A DNA stretch of 18,873 bases from Desulfobacterales bacterium. Lineage in GTDB: Bacteria > Desulfobacterota > Desulfobacteria > Desulfobacterales > C00003060. Position numbers and translations under genes: made by a program. Every line of letters starts with the position of its first letter. Within the stretch, counting starts at the first letter, position 1. Below are positions 1-8,972 of this stretch, piece after piece. The DNA lies in the NCBI GenBank assembly GCA_030613145.1, contig JAUWMM010000004.1, positions 1 through 18,873 on the forward strand, given 5' to 3'. The notes under the pieces were generated by a model. The model ran no database searches. It was given only the letters and a program-made list of their open reading frames with translations, and had not been told where the DNA came from.

Positions 1-30
1 TCCGCAATCGAAATAAAGGAACATAAGCGT

Positions 31-1716
31 ATGCTCTACACAATCACTCTATACACTTCTCTTGCCATCTTTGTAGTCGGCTTAATCTATAGGATATCAA
101 GCTGGTTCCGATACAGTATCGGCACAGATGCCGCCGACATCACGGCTTCAACAAGGGTGTCTGCAGCCGTGGGCGGTATCGCGTCGACGATATTCAGCGC
201 CAAGATAGGCATATTGCTGAAGGTTTTTCTTCTGGATGTGCTCTTGCAAACCTGGTTGTTGAAAAAGGATTTCCTACGGTGGTTGGCCCACATCTGTATA
301 TATGTCGGGTTCATGCTCCTGCTTCTGATGCATGGGCTCGATAAGCTCATTACCTCTGTAGTGTTCGATAGCTACTATTCTACGCTTAATCCTTTTATGT
401 TTTTGAGAGACTTCTTTGGCCTGGTCGTTATCGTAGGCGTAGGGATTGCCATTTATAGGAGACTTCTTTCAAAGGGCCCCCGTCCGCAATCGACTGGTGT
501 TGATTACTATGCCATCATCATATTGGCCGTCATCATGATTTCCGGCGTTATCTTGGAAGGAACCAAAATCATATCTAATTCGAGATATCAGGAGATGGTC
601 GATGAATATGCCGGCCTGGATGAAGAAGAGACGGAAGATCTCATGGCTCTCGGGGCTTACTGGGTACAGAATTTTGGCGTGGTTTCTCCTGATATAAAAG
701 TGCCTTTTGACAAGAATACACTCCAGCAAGGTATGCAACTTCATGAGATGAGCTGTGCAGAATGTCATTCGCGTCCCCAATGGGCATTTATGGGCTATGG
801 CGCATCCAGGGTCATGTCGCCGATGGCATCCCTCTTGGACCGGGCCAATATGCACACTTTATTGTGGTATATCCATTTCCTGGCCTGCTTCTTTGGCCTG
901 GCCTACCTTCCATTCAGCAAATTTTTTCATATCTTTTCCACTCCTGTGTATCTGCTGGCAAATGCTGTAAAGAAAGAAGGGAAATCAGATCCTGCAAATA
1001 TGGCTACTATGCGGGCTATTGAAATGGACGCCTGCACGCATTGCGGTGAGTGCACAACACGCTGCTCTGTTGCTGTGGCTTTCAACGAAATTTCCAACCC
1101 AAATATCCTTCCGCATGAAAAGTTGGCTGCATTCAGGAGACTTCTGTCCGGCAGGGGGCTGAGTAAAAAGACCCTTATGACTATTCAGGAAGGGAGCTAT
1201 ATCTGTACTGATTGCCATCGTTGCACAGATGTGTGTCCGATCGGTATCAACCTGGAAGACTTGTGGTTGAACTTGAAGGCGCATCTGGCTGAACTTGGCT
1301 ACACCAAACCCGAGGCATGGGCCAGAGAGGCCATCGGCGCTGAGTTCAACTTGGTAAAGCTTAAGGATAAGACCTTGTCCCTGACACCTGTTGACAAAGG
1401 ATTTGTGGGTGAGCTGACCGGCTCGGCACAGGCCAGTACATTTTCGGTTTGCTTTGGATGCCAGAATTGCACCAATGTGTGTCCAGTGGTGGGAAACTAC
1501 GAAAACCCGAAGGAGATGGTCGGCCTCCTACCGCATGAGATCATGCATTGTCTTGCACTGAAACATAAGGAACTGGCGCTTGGCTCCAAGATGCTGTGGG
1601 ACTGCGTAACCTGTTACGAATGTCAGGAACACTGCCCCCAGGGGGTGCGCGTGACGGACGTACTTTACCAACTAAAGAATTTAGCCCTAAAACACCTAAA
1701 AGAGAAAGCGGCATAG
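31..1716 (+). CDS. NarI-like membrane cytochrome fused to tandem HdrC-type Fe-S domains
   Basis: Predicted inner-membrane electron-transfer protein of 561 aa. The N-terminal half has about six hydrophobic helices (roughly 1-20, 60-76, 84-101, 126-145, 159-176, 277-297), with candidate haem b histidines H87, H101, H282 and H300. A loop between the fifth and sixth helices carries CAECH (C242, C245, H246), a c-type haem motif. With the Fe-S part cytoplasmic, this loop falls on the periplasmic side, as haem c attachment needs. The C-terminal half has four CX2CX2CX3C motifs starting at C335, C392, C474 and C525, that is two HdrC-like ferredoxin units in tandem where HdrC has one. The ATG at 31 has AAAGGA about 9 bases upstream. 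The next gene (16 bases on) is HdrB-like, so the pair probably forms an HdrDE/DsrMK-like complex exchanging electrons with quinone or periplasmic cytochrome c. The physiological partner is not visible; genes before the window edge may supply it. Confidence 0.85.
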   Translation: MLYTITLYTSLAIFVVGLIYRISSWFRYSIGTDAADITASTRVSAAVGGIASTIFSAKIGILLKVFLLDVLLQTWLLKKDFLRWLAHICIYVGFMLLLLMHGLDKLITSVVFDSYYSTLNPFMFLRDFFGLVVIVGVGIAIYRRLLSKGPRPQSTGVDYYAIIILAVIMISGVILEGTKIISNSRYQEMVDEYAGLDEEETEDLMALGAYWVQNFGVVSPDIKVPFDKNTLQQGMQLHEMSCAECHSRPQWAFMGYGASRVMSPMASLLDRANMHTLLWYIHFLACFFGLAYLPFSKFFHIFSTPVYLLANAVKKEGKSDPANMATMRAIEMDACTHCGECTTRCSVAVAFNEISNPNILPHEKLAAFRRLLSGRGLSKKTLMTIQEGSYICTDCHRCTDVCPIGINLEDLWLNLKAHLAELGYTKPEAWAREAIGAEFNLVKLKDKTLSLTPVDKGFVGELTGSAQASTFSVCFGCQNCTNVCPVVGNYENPKEMVGLLPHEIMHCLALKHKELALGSKMLWDCVTCYECQEHCPQGVRVTDVLYQLKNLALKHLKEKAA

Positions 1717-1732
1717 GAGATAGTATAAAGTT

Positions 1733-2626
1733 ATGAAATTTGCACTGTTTCTCGGGTGTAACATCCCGGTCCGTCTTAAACACTACGAGTCAGCCTCAAG
1801 GGCAGTTCTTCGGGAACTGGATGTGGAACTGGTGGATATCGCCGAGTTTAATTGTTGTGGGTATCCATTGAGAAACATCGACTTAAAGGCTTTTGTGCTC
1901 TCTTCAGCCAGGAATTTGGCCTTGGCTGCAAAGCAAAACTTAAACATGATTATCTTGTGCAAGTGTGGCTATGGTACCATACGGATGGCAGACCATCTCA
2001 TAAGGGAAGATGCGCGTTTGCGAGAAGATGTTAATAGGACACTTGCCAAAGAAGGCTTGAGTTATAACGGAGATATTCAGGTTAAGCATATTCTAAGTGT
2101 TCTCTTTAACGATGTAGGTATTGGGGTGATCAAAGAGAAGATAACCAGACCATATGAAAATCTCAAGATTGCTACTCATTACGGATGCCACGCATTGCGT
2201 CCCAGCAACATTGTTCAATTTGACGACCCTGTGGCCCCCTCACTGTTCGATCAACTAGTGGAAGTCACTGGGGCTGAAAGCATTGACTGGTCCACCAAGC
2301 TTGATTGTTGCGGCGGCCCTTTGCTGGGGACGAATGACGAACTCTCCTTGGATTTTACTGAGAAAAAGTTGGCTGATGCAAGAATGGCAGGCGCTCACTA
2401 CCTGACCACAGGGTGTACGTTTTGCCAGGTTCAATTTGACTCGGTGCAAAAGATGGTGGCAACTGAGAAGGGCACAAACCACCATGTACCGTCCATCTTA
2501 TATCCGCAGCTCCTGGGGCTCTGTATGGGTATAGACAAAAACATCCTAGGGCTCGACAGCAATCAGATAGACATCACTGGGATAGAAGGCTTCTTGGCAC
2601 CAGAGCCCTTAGCCGAATCTGGTTGA
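1733..2626 (+). CDS. HdrB-like CCG-domain Fe-S protein
   Basis: A 297-aa protein of HdrB size with two CCG domains, which in heterodisulfide reductase bind noncubane [4Fe-4S] clusters. The first domain has C9, C41-C42-G43 and then C76-K-C78. The second has C152, C192-C193-G194 and C228-X2-C231. The second set matches the family pattern. The first ends in CXC followed by GYG, where HdrB normally has CXXC before YG. An AGGAGA ribosome-binding site overlaps the stop of the upstream gene, 12 bases before the ATG. The gene order and spacing indicate a complex with the membrane Fe-S protein upstream, with HdrB as the likely catalytic or thiol/disulfide-reactive subunit. No HdrA flavin subunit is present in the window, so this is unlikely to be a complete soluble bifurcating HdrABC. 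The true substrate is unknown. Confidence 0.85.
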   Translation: MKFALFLGCNIPVRLKHYESASRAVLRELDVELVDIAEFNCCGYPLRNIDLKAFVLSSARNLALAAKQNLNMIILCKCGYGTIRMADHLIREDARLREDVNRTLAKEGLSYNGDIQVKHILSVLFNDVGIGVIKEKITRPYENLKIATHYGCHALRPSNIVQFDDPVAPSLFDQLVEVTGAESIDWSTKLDCCGGPLLGTNDELSLDFTEKKLADARMAGAHYLTTGCTFCQVQFDSVQKMVATEKGTNHHVPSILYPQLLGLCMGIDKNILGLDSNQIDITGIEGFLAPEPLAESG

Positions 2627-2702
2627 AACCGTCACGCCTGCACGTTAATTACATACCTTTGCTTTTGTCTCTTGCAACAATACATAGAAAAAGGGGTGGA
2701 AC

Positions 2703-3713
2703 ATGGCCAAGGGGATAACGGTAACTGAACACATTTTAGCCATGCAAAAAGAGAAGCCCGAGGCGACCGGTGCCTTTACCGCATTGCTGGCAGAACTAAC
2801 GGTGGCGGCAAAGATCATTGCCCAGAAGGTAGACAAGGCAAACCTGACTGAGGATTTGGGATTTGTTGGAACCGATAGCGCAAATCAAGAACATTTCCAA
2901 AGGTTATTGGAGTTTGCTAACGCCACGATTATCAATCGCGTTAGTCACATCGGCCATCTGTATTGTATGGCCTCAAAAAAGGAGACGGATGTGATCCCCA
3001 TTCCACCAAAGTACTCAAAGGGGGAATACATTTTGGTCTTCGATGCCCTCGGAGGACTAACGAACATTGATGTGCACATTACGGTCGGCACGATCTTCTC
3101 GATTCTCAAGAGGCAGAGTGTGGGGGAGATGGGGCTTATGACGGATGTGCTCCAGCCGGGTCACCAACAGGTTGCTGCAGGTTATTTTATGTACGGTTCG
3201 AGCACAATGATGATTTACACGACCGGCAGTGGTGTTCACGGCTTCACGCTTGAGCCGAGGATTGGCGAGTTTCTTCTCTCACACGAGGACATCCAAATAC
3301 CGGAAAAGGGAAGGACGTACTCGATCAACGAGGGAAATTACTACTTTTGGGATGAAAACGTCCAAAATCTAGTCGAATACTTCAAGACACCGGACATCAA
3401 AACGGATCGGCCTTGTGCTCTGCGTTATACCGGTTCTTTTGTGGCAGATTTCCACAGAAATTTACTTAAGGGCGGTATTCACATGTACCCCGCAGATTCC
3501 AAAGAACCGACGAAACCCCACGGGAAGCTGATGCTTATGTGCGAGGTCAATCCACTTGCCTTTGTGGTCGAACAGGCAGGTGGGGCCGCGAGCACCGGCC
3601 ATGAACGGATCCTCGATGTGGAGCCGAAGCACCTTCACCAGCGGATACCGGTGTTCATTGGTGGCGCTGCTGATGTCCGATTGGCCGAGGAGTTCGTTCA
3701 GGGAAAGCGGTAA
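2703..3713 (+). CDS. Class I fructose-1,6-bisphosphatase homologue, probably catalytically inactive
   Basis: A 336-aa protein colinear with class I FBPase over its whole length, including a VGTIFSI core near 128-134, LQPG, IGEF, an SINEG sugar-binding segment, RYTGS and a family-like C-terminal end. By my manual alignment to human FBP1, metal and catalytic residues are lost: D74 becomes L69, E97-E98 become K92-K93 (ASKKE instead of SEED), and D121 becomes G117 (FDALGGLTN instead of FDPLDGSSN). D118 (D114) and E280 (E281) remain. Sugar-phosphate pocket residues look largely kept. The fold is clear, but activity as a phosphatase is doubtful; a sugar-phosphate sensor or scaffold role is possible. 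AAGGGGTGG precedes the ATG by 5 bases. It sits 76 bases after the HdrB-like gene and 9 bases before the NuoE-like gene, so it belongs to the redox operon. Automatic annotation would call it fbp. Confidence 0.85.
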   Translation: MAKGITVTEHILAMQKEKPEATGAFTALLAELTVAAKIIAQKVDKANLTEDLGFVGTDSANQEHFQRLLEFANATIINRVSHIGHLYCMASKKETDVIPIPPKYSKGEYILVFDALGGLTNIDVHITVGTIFSILKRQSVGEMGLMTDVLQPGHQQVAAGYFMYGSSTMMIYTTGSGVHGFTLEPRIGEFLLSHEDIQIPEKGRTYSINEGNYYFWDENVQNLVEYFKTPDIKTDRPCALRYTGSFVADFHRNLLKGGIHMYPADSKEPTKPHGKLMLMCEVNPLAFVVEQAGGAASTGHERILDVEPKHLHQRIPVFIGGAADVRLAEEFVQGKR

Positions 3714-3722
3714 GGGGGTTCC

Positions 3723-4214
3723 ATGCCCGAGGCACGTTTAAGAAAGATCCTATCCGTTTTTGAGGGAAAACGGGGTGCGCTCATCTCTGTTCTTCAGAGA
3801 GTGCAAGAGGAGTTTGGCTATTTGCCGGAAGAGGCATTGAAAGAGATTGCGACCTTTCTGAAATTACCCAGAAGTCAGGTCTTTAGTGTGGCCACTTTCT
3901 ACGCCCACTTCTATCTGACCCGGCGGGGCGATCACCTTGTGAGAGTCTGTCAGGGAACTGCCTGCCATGTACGTGGTGCCAGTGACATCCTGGAAACAGC
4001 ACAACATTGCCTGGGCATCAAGACCGGTCAGACTACGGCCGATTACAATTACAGCCTTGAACGCGTGGCGTGTCTTGGTTCATGCGCACTGGCCCCGCTC
4101 ATGGTGGTTGATGATACTCTTTATCCACAGATTACTACCTTAAAAGTTGTTGAAATCTTAAAAAGCACCAAGGATGCTCAAAAAGAAAAAGATAGCAAAT
4201 CAAAGAAAGCCTGA
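3723..4214 (+). CDS. nuoE: NuoE-like thioredoxin-fold [2Fe-2S] subunit
   Basis: A 163-aa protein of the NuoE/HndA/HydC family, the small subunit that pairs with a NuoF-type flavoprotein. The N-terminal helical part contains VQEEFGYLPEEAL, typical of the family. The [2Fe-2S] ligands are C76-X4-C81 and C117-X3-C121 (CQGTAC and CLGSC). The C-terminus is a lysine-rich tail. The ATG is 9 bases after the FBPase-like stop, with AAGGGGG between them. The next genes encode the NuoF-like and formate dehydrogenase subunits, so here it very likely serves an NAD-linked formate dehydrogenase rather than respiratory complex I, of which no membrane subunits are seen. It probably acts in the cytoplasm, relaying electrons near the flavin site of NuoF. 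Confidence 0.93.
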   Translation: MPEARLRKILSVFEGKRGALISVLQRVQEEFGYLPEEALKEIATFLKLPRSQVFSVATFYAHFYLTRRGDHLVRVCQGTACHVRGASDILETAQHCLGIKTGQTTADYNYSLERVACLGSCALAPLMVVDDTLYPQITTLKVVEILKSTKDAQKEKDSKSKKA

Positions 4215-4245
4215 GGTTTGCAGATAACAATGGATCAAGGACTAA

Positions 4246-6138
4246 ATGACATCTCCTTATGAGAAAATAGAGACCCCCGAGAGTCTAGAGCATTTTCGGG
4301 AATCCATCCTCGCCAAAGAGAAGTCGGATGCGAAGACCATGGTTGTTTGTTGTGGGACAGGATGCCTGGCGTCTGGAAGCGGAGACGTAAGGGAAGCCTT
4401 CCTAAAAGAGATTAGAGTGCAAGAGGCCGACGAGGAAATCGCAGTCAGGCAGACCGGCTGTCGAGGTTTTTGCGAGAACGGACCCATTGTAGTGGTTGAA
4501 CCGGAGAACATATTCTACCATAGTGTGAAGAAAGACGACGCTGTGGAGATTGTCTCTGAGACCATAAAAGACCAAACCGTTGAAAGGCTGCTATATGAAG
4601 ATAAGGCCACGGGTCAGAAGTGCATCCACGAAAGTGACATTCCCTTCTACAAGAAGCAGGCAAGGGTTGTACTGAGACATTGTGGTCATATCGACCCTAC
4701 TAGGATAGAAGACTATATAAAGGTTGGTGGCTACGATGCACTGGCAAAAACTATTTCAAGATTAAGCCCTGAGGAAGTTATTGCGTGCATCAAGGAGTCT
4801 GGTCTTCGAGGTCGAGGCGGCGCCGGCTTTCCCACAGGGCGTAAGTGGGAGTCGTCGCGAAATGCCCCTGGTGAGGAGAAATTTATCATTTGCAATGGCG
4901 ACGAAGGGGACCCGGGAGCTTTCATGGACCGCAGCGTCATGGAAGGCGATCCTCACGGTGTGTTCGAAGGGATGATCATTGCAGGGTATGCGGTTGGTGC
5001 TCAAAAGGGAATCATTTATGTGCGGTCGGAATATCCTCTCGCTGTCCGACATTTGGCCACAGCCATTGCCCAGGCAACCGACCTTGGGCTCCTGGGTCAA
5101 AATATTATGGGAAGCGGCTTTGCTTTTGAGATTGAGATCGTGAAAGGTGCAGGGGCTTTTGTCTGCGGGGAATCAACCGCCCTGGTTATGTCCATTGAGG
5201 GCAAACGCGGTTTTCCCAAACCGCTTCCGCGACCCAACACAAGCATTGTCGGACTCTGGGACATGCCGACCGTATTGAACAATGTGGAGACCTTTGCCTG
5301 TGTCCCTGCCATTATCTTAAAAGGAGCAGAGTGGTTCGCCGGTATAGGAACGGAAAAGAGTAAAGGTACAAAGATATTTGCCTTGACCGGGAATGTGAAA
5401 AACACAGGCCTTGTAGAAGTTCCCATGGGTACTACTTTAAGGGATATCATTTTTGACATCGGCGGCGGGATTAGAGGTGACAGGCAGTTCAAGGCTGTTC
5501 AAACGGGTGGACCCTCTGGCGGCTGCATCCCAGAAAGCCTTTTGGATCTGCCGGTGGACTATGAGTCATTAGCCCGTGTGGGTTCCATCATGGGCTCTGG
5601 TGGAATGCTTGTCATGGATGAGAGAACCTGCATGGTGAACATGGCTCACTTTTTTCTTGATTTTGCCCAAAATGAGTCCTGCGGCCAGTGCACGTTATGC
5701 AAGCTGGGCACAAGACAGATGTTTGAAATACTGGACGATATCACCAGTGGGGAGGGCAGACCCCATGATGTGGAAATCCTGTTGGAGCTGGCTGAGGCCG
5801 TGATGGCAGGTTCTATATGCGGTCTAGGACAAACGGTTCCGAATCCGGTCATTTCTACAATCAAGTATTTTAGAGAGGAATATGAAGAACACATACACGA
5901 GAAGCGCTGCCGGGCCCTCGTGTGCAGGCCTCTGATCTCTTATCGTATCAAGGAATACAGGTGTAAGGCATGCATGCTGTGCCTTAAGGCCTGTCCGGTT
6001 GATGCCATCATAGGTGGAAAAAGGCAGGTTCATGAAATCGATCAGAGTAAGTGCATCAAGTGCGGCTCGTGTATGCACGCCTGTCCTCGCAAGTTTAACG
6101 CTGTGGAATGTATTTCAGGTCGGATAAGTGAGCATTAA
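4246..6138 (+). CDS. nuoF: NuoF-like NAD(P)/FMN flavoprotein with extra Fe-S domains (HndC/HydB type)
   Basis: A 630-aa diaphorase subunit. Domains in order are: an N-terminal thioredoxin-like ferredoxin domain with C36/C40 and C72/C76; the NuoF core with the glycine-rich motif GRGGAGFPTG (189-198) and CNGDEGDPGAF (from 216) for NAD and FMN; an SLBB-type region; the [4Fe-4S] ligands C479-X2-C482-X2-C485 with C525; and a C-terminal two-cluster ferredoxin with CX2CX2CX3CP motifs starting at C573 and C603. This arrangement is that of HndC/HydB and formate-dehydrogenase beta subunits, longer than respiratory NuoF. Members of this group oxidise or reduce NAD(P) and can exchange electrons with ferredoxin in bifurcating enzymes. 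ATG at 4246 has AAGGA about 5 bases upstream. Only 3 bases separate its stop from fdhA, so the two are probably translated in a coupled way. Bifurcation is inferred from architecture, not shown. Confidence 0.93.
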   Translation: MTSPYEKIETPESLEHFRESILAKEKSDAKTMVVCCGTGCLASGSGDVREAFLKEIRVQEADEEIAVRQTGCRGFCENGPIVVVEPENIFYHSVKKDDAVEIVSETIKDQTVERLLYEDKATGQKCIHESDIPFYKKQARVVLRHCGHIDPTRIEDYIKVGGYDALAKTISRLSPEEVIACIKESGLRGRGGAGFPTGRKWESSRNAPGEEKFIICNGDEGDPGAFMDRSVMEGDPHGVFEGMIIAGYAVGAQKGIIYVRSEYPLAVRHLATAIAQATDLGLLGQNIMGSGFAFEIEIVKGAGAFVCGESTALVMSIEGKRGFPKPLPRPNTSIVGLWDMPTVLNNVETFACVPAIILKGAEWFAGIGTEKSKGTKIFALTGNVKNTGLVEVPMGTTLRDIIFDIGGGIRGDRQFKAVQTGGPSGGCIPESLLDLPVDYESLARVGSIMGSGGMLVMDERTCMVNMAHFFLDFAQNESCGQCTLCKLGTRQMFEILDDITSGEGRPHDVEILLELAEAVMAGSICGLGQTVPNPVISTIKYFREEYEEHIHEKRCRALVCRPLISYRIKEYRCKACMLCLKACPVDAIIGGKRQVHEIDQSKCIKCGSCMHACPRKFNAVECISGRISEH

Positions 6139-6141
6139 GTA

Positions 6142-8949
6142 ATGACAAAAAATGTGACCCTGACTATGAACGGTGTGGAAGTGAAGGCCCGGGAAGGGAT
6201 GACCATCCTGGAGGCGGCCGGAAGTGCGGGGATTTTCATCCCTACATTATGCCATTATCCTGGCCTCACTTCAGAGGGTGCTTGTCGCATATGCCTCGTT
6301 AAGATTGAAAAGAAGAAAAAGCTTCATCCTGCCTGCCGTACGCCTGTTGAGGATGGGATGGTGGTCATCACGGATGATGCGGAGATTGATCAGGTTCGCC
6401 GGGTGACCCTTGAACTCATCCTGAGTGATCATGACTTCAACTGCCTGCTGTGTCCAAAGAGCGGTGCATGCCGTCTGCAAGCGCTGGTCAATCGTATCGG
6501 TTTCGATGAGAGACGCTTCAATCGTTTAAATCGCGTGGCTAAGGATCTTCCAGTAGATACCAGTAATCCCTTCTTCGACTTTAACCCCAATAAGTGTATA
6601 CATTGTGGCATATGCATCCGAACCTGCCGGGAGATTGTGGGTGTTGACGCTATTAACATGGCCTATCGGGGTTACGACCTCAAGGTCAGCACCTTTGGTG
6701 ATCAGCCGTTCAAGGAATCAGCCTGTGTCTCTTGCGGGGAATGCGTTGAGCGCTGTCCGGTGGGGGCTTTAATCCCCAAAGATGTAAAACATCCTACCCG
6801 GGAAGTAAAAACTACTTGTGCTTACTGCGGTGTAGGCTGTGGACTCTATCTCGGCGTGCGTGGCGACACCATTGTGAAGGCCAGAGGTGATCACAGCAAC
6901 CCTGTCAACCGGGGAGAGCTTTGTGTTCGAGGGCGCTCTGGTTATCGCTTTGTTCACAGCCCTGACCGGTTATCTTCCCCGCTTGTGCGGGCATACGATC
7001 CCCTTGAAAGCAAACCGCAAGGCATCAATGGCGCAGCAGAGTCGGGCAAACTCTTAACAAGACCCCTTGTAAAGGAGAGGGGAGAGTTTGTTGAGGTCAG
7101 TTGGGAGCAGGCGATCAAGTATTTGGCAAGCACTTTGGTTCATTACAAAGGGGACCAGTTTGCTGCTCTTTCTTCTGCCAAGTGCACCAATGAAGAAAAC
7201 TATCTCTTTCAAAAGTTTGTCAGGGTAGTCATGGGGACAAACAATATCGACCACTGCGCTCGTCTCTGACACTCGCCTACGGTGGCCGGTCTGGCCGCCG
7301 CCCTGGGTAGCGGTGCCATGACAAACGCCGTTTCTGAAATCGGAGAGGCTGCTTGCATTTTCGTCATAGGGAGCAATACAACGGCCGCACATCCCATCAT
7401 AGGTAGACAGATTGTCAGGGCGGTCAAACAGGGCGCTAAGCTGATCGCGGCCGATCCGCGACGAACAGTGCTGCGCCGCATGGCGGATGTCTGGATAAGA
7501 CATAAACCCGGTACGGATGTTGCCCTACTAAACGCCATGGCGCGTGTCATTATCAAAAAGAAACTATTTGATACCTCTTTTGTGAAAGAACGGTGTGACG
7601 GTTTCGAAGCCTTGGAGGCAGCGGTGAAGGATGGTGATCTGGCGGAGGCGGAGCAAATTACCGGTGTTCCTGCCCAGAAGATTGTCGAAGCTGCCAGAAT
7701 GTATGCCACCTTTTCGCCGGCAACCATCCTGTATGCCATGGGTATTACCCAGCATTCCCATGGTACAGATAATGTAATGGCAGTGGCCAACCTGGCGCTC
7801 CTCACGGGTAACATCGGCAAGCCTTCTTCAGGGGTCAATCCGCTCAGGGGACAAAACAACGTCCAAGGAGCCTGTGACATGGGCGCTCTCCCAAATGTGT
7901 TGCCTGGTTACCAGAAGGTTGAGGATCAAAAAATCCGGAAGAAATTCGAGAAGGCCTGGAACTGCCAACTCAATCCATCACCGGGGTTGGTTTTGACCGA
8001 ACTCTTTGAAAGCGTGCATGCAGGCAAAGTGAAAGCCCTTTACATCATGGGTGAGAATCCTATAGTTTCAGAAGCTAACACGAGTTTTGTCGAGGAAGCC
8101 GTCTCACGCCTGGAACTGCTTGTAGTTCAGGATCTCTTTCTCACGGAGACGGCCCAGATGGCCGATGTGGTCCTACCAGCGGCTAGCTTTGCTGAAAAGG
8201 ACGGAACCTTTACGAATACGGAACGGAGAGTACAACGCGTACGCAAGGCCATAGAGCCTGTGGGCAATAGCCGTCCTGACTGGGTGATCATCCGCGACCT
8301 TGCGAAAAACATGGGAGCCAAAGGCTTTGATTTCAACAGTCCGGAAGAAATCATGGAAGAGATACGTGGTCTGACTCCGAGTTATGGCGGTATTACCTAT
8401 GGCCGCATTAGCAAGGTTGGTCTCCAATGGCCGTGCCCTGATCTAGATCATCCCGGGACACCTTATCTTTTTGCAGAAAAATTTAGTACCCCCAGCGGTC
8501 GAGGACAATTTGCGCCCATCTCGTACACGCCACCGGCTGAGGTGGTCAGCCACGAGTACCCTTTTATTCTGACCACAAGACGAAGTTACTTTCATTTCCA
8601 CAGCACGCTGTCACGCAAGGTAGATGGGATGAATGTGTTGCGCAGTGAAGAACGGGTGGAGATTAATCCAGTTGACGCGGCTCCCCTGGAGATTGAAAAC
8701 GGCGACGCTGTAAAGGTGACCTCAAAGCGGGGGGCTGTTCAGGCCAAGGCAAAGATTACTCAGACTACCCCACCTGGTGTTGTTTCAATGACCTTCCATT
8801 ATCCTGAAACCAGAACTAATTTGCTGACCCATGGCGCTTTGGATCCTGTGGCAAAAATACCGGAGTTCAAGGTCTGCGCTGTCAAGGTTGAACGCGAGAT
8901 CGATTTTGGCACTCAATACTTGGGATGGGGAACTGGTAAAATAGGATAG
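6142..8949 (+). CDS. fdhA: Selenocysteine formate dehydrogenase alpha subunit (read through TGA at 7267)
   Basis: A 935-aa molybdenum or tungsten bis-pterin formate dehydrogenase, catalysing formate/CO2 interconversion. The N-terminal NuoG-like part has a [2Fe-2S] domain (C37, C48, C51, C65), a His-ligated [4Fe-4S] site (H97, C101, C104, C110) and two ferredoxin clusters (from C152 and C195). The catalytic part starts with a [4Fe-4S] motif (C226, C229, C233, C261). Codon 376 is TGA in the context HCARL-U-HSPTVAGL, the active-site selenocysteine segment of FdhA, and the frame continues uninterrupted to the TAG at 8947. A SECIS-like hairpin follows at 7281-7299. Read naively this would be annotated as two genes or a broken gene. 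With the NuoE- and NuoF-like subunits directly upstream it makes a cytoplasmic NAD-linked, possibly bifurcating, complex. No twin-arginine signal is present, supporting a cytoplasmic location. Confidence 0.95.
7267..7269 (+). other. Selenocysteine codon (UGA) of fdhA
   Basis: An in-frame TGA lies where formate dehydrogenases carry Sec or Cys. The flanking residues (DHCARL before, HSPTVAG after) match the family on both sides, and the frame is unchanged across it. A decoding hairpin follows 11 bases later. The host must therefore have SelB and tRNA-Sec, although neither gene is in the window. Confidence 0.94.
7281..7299 (+). promoter_or_regulatory. Bacterial SECIS hairpin in fdhA
   Basis: GGTGGCC (7281-7287) pairs with GGCCGCC (7293-7299) with one G-U wobble, enclosing the loop GGTCT (7288-7292). 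The stem starts 11 bases after the UGA, within the distance used by bacterial SelB, and the GGUCU loop matches the apical loop known from E. coli fdhF. It lies inside the coding sequence, as bacterial SECIS elements do. Confidence 0.85.
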
Positions 8950-8972
8950 TCTCCGAAATCGAATATCTCCCC

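Noticed and set aside
3723..6138. Part of respiratory complex I
   Set aside because: No membrane or quinone-site subunits are present; fdhA follows at 3 bases and the NuoF-like protein has the HndC/HydB extra domains.
7267..7269. Premature stop making fdhA a pseudogene or two genes
   Set aside because: The residues around it match the selenocysteine site of FdhA, the frame continues unchanged, and a SECIS hairpin follows.
7209..7880. 223-codon open frame on the minus strand
   Set aside because: It lies wholly opposite the fdhA catalytic region, has no family-like sequence, and mirrors the codon structure of the real gene.
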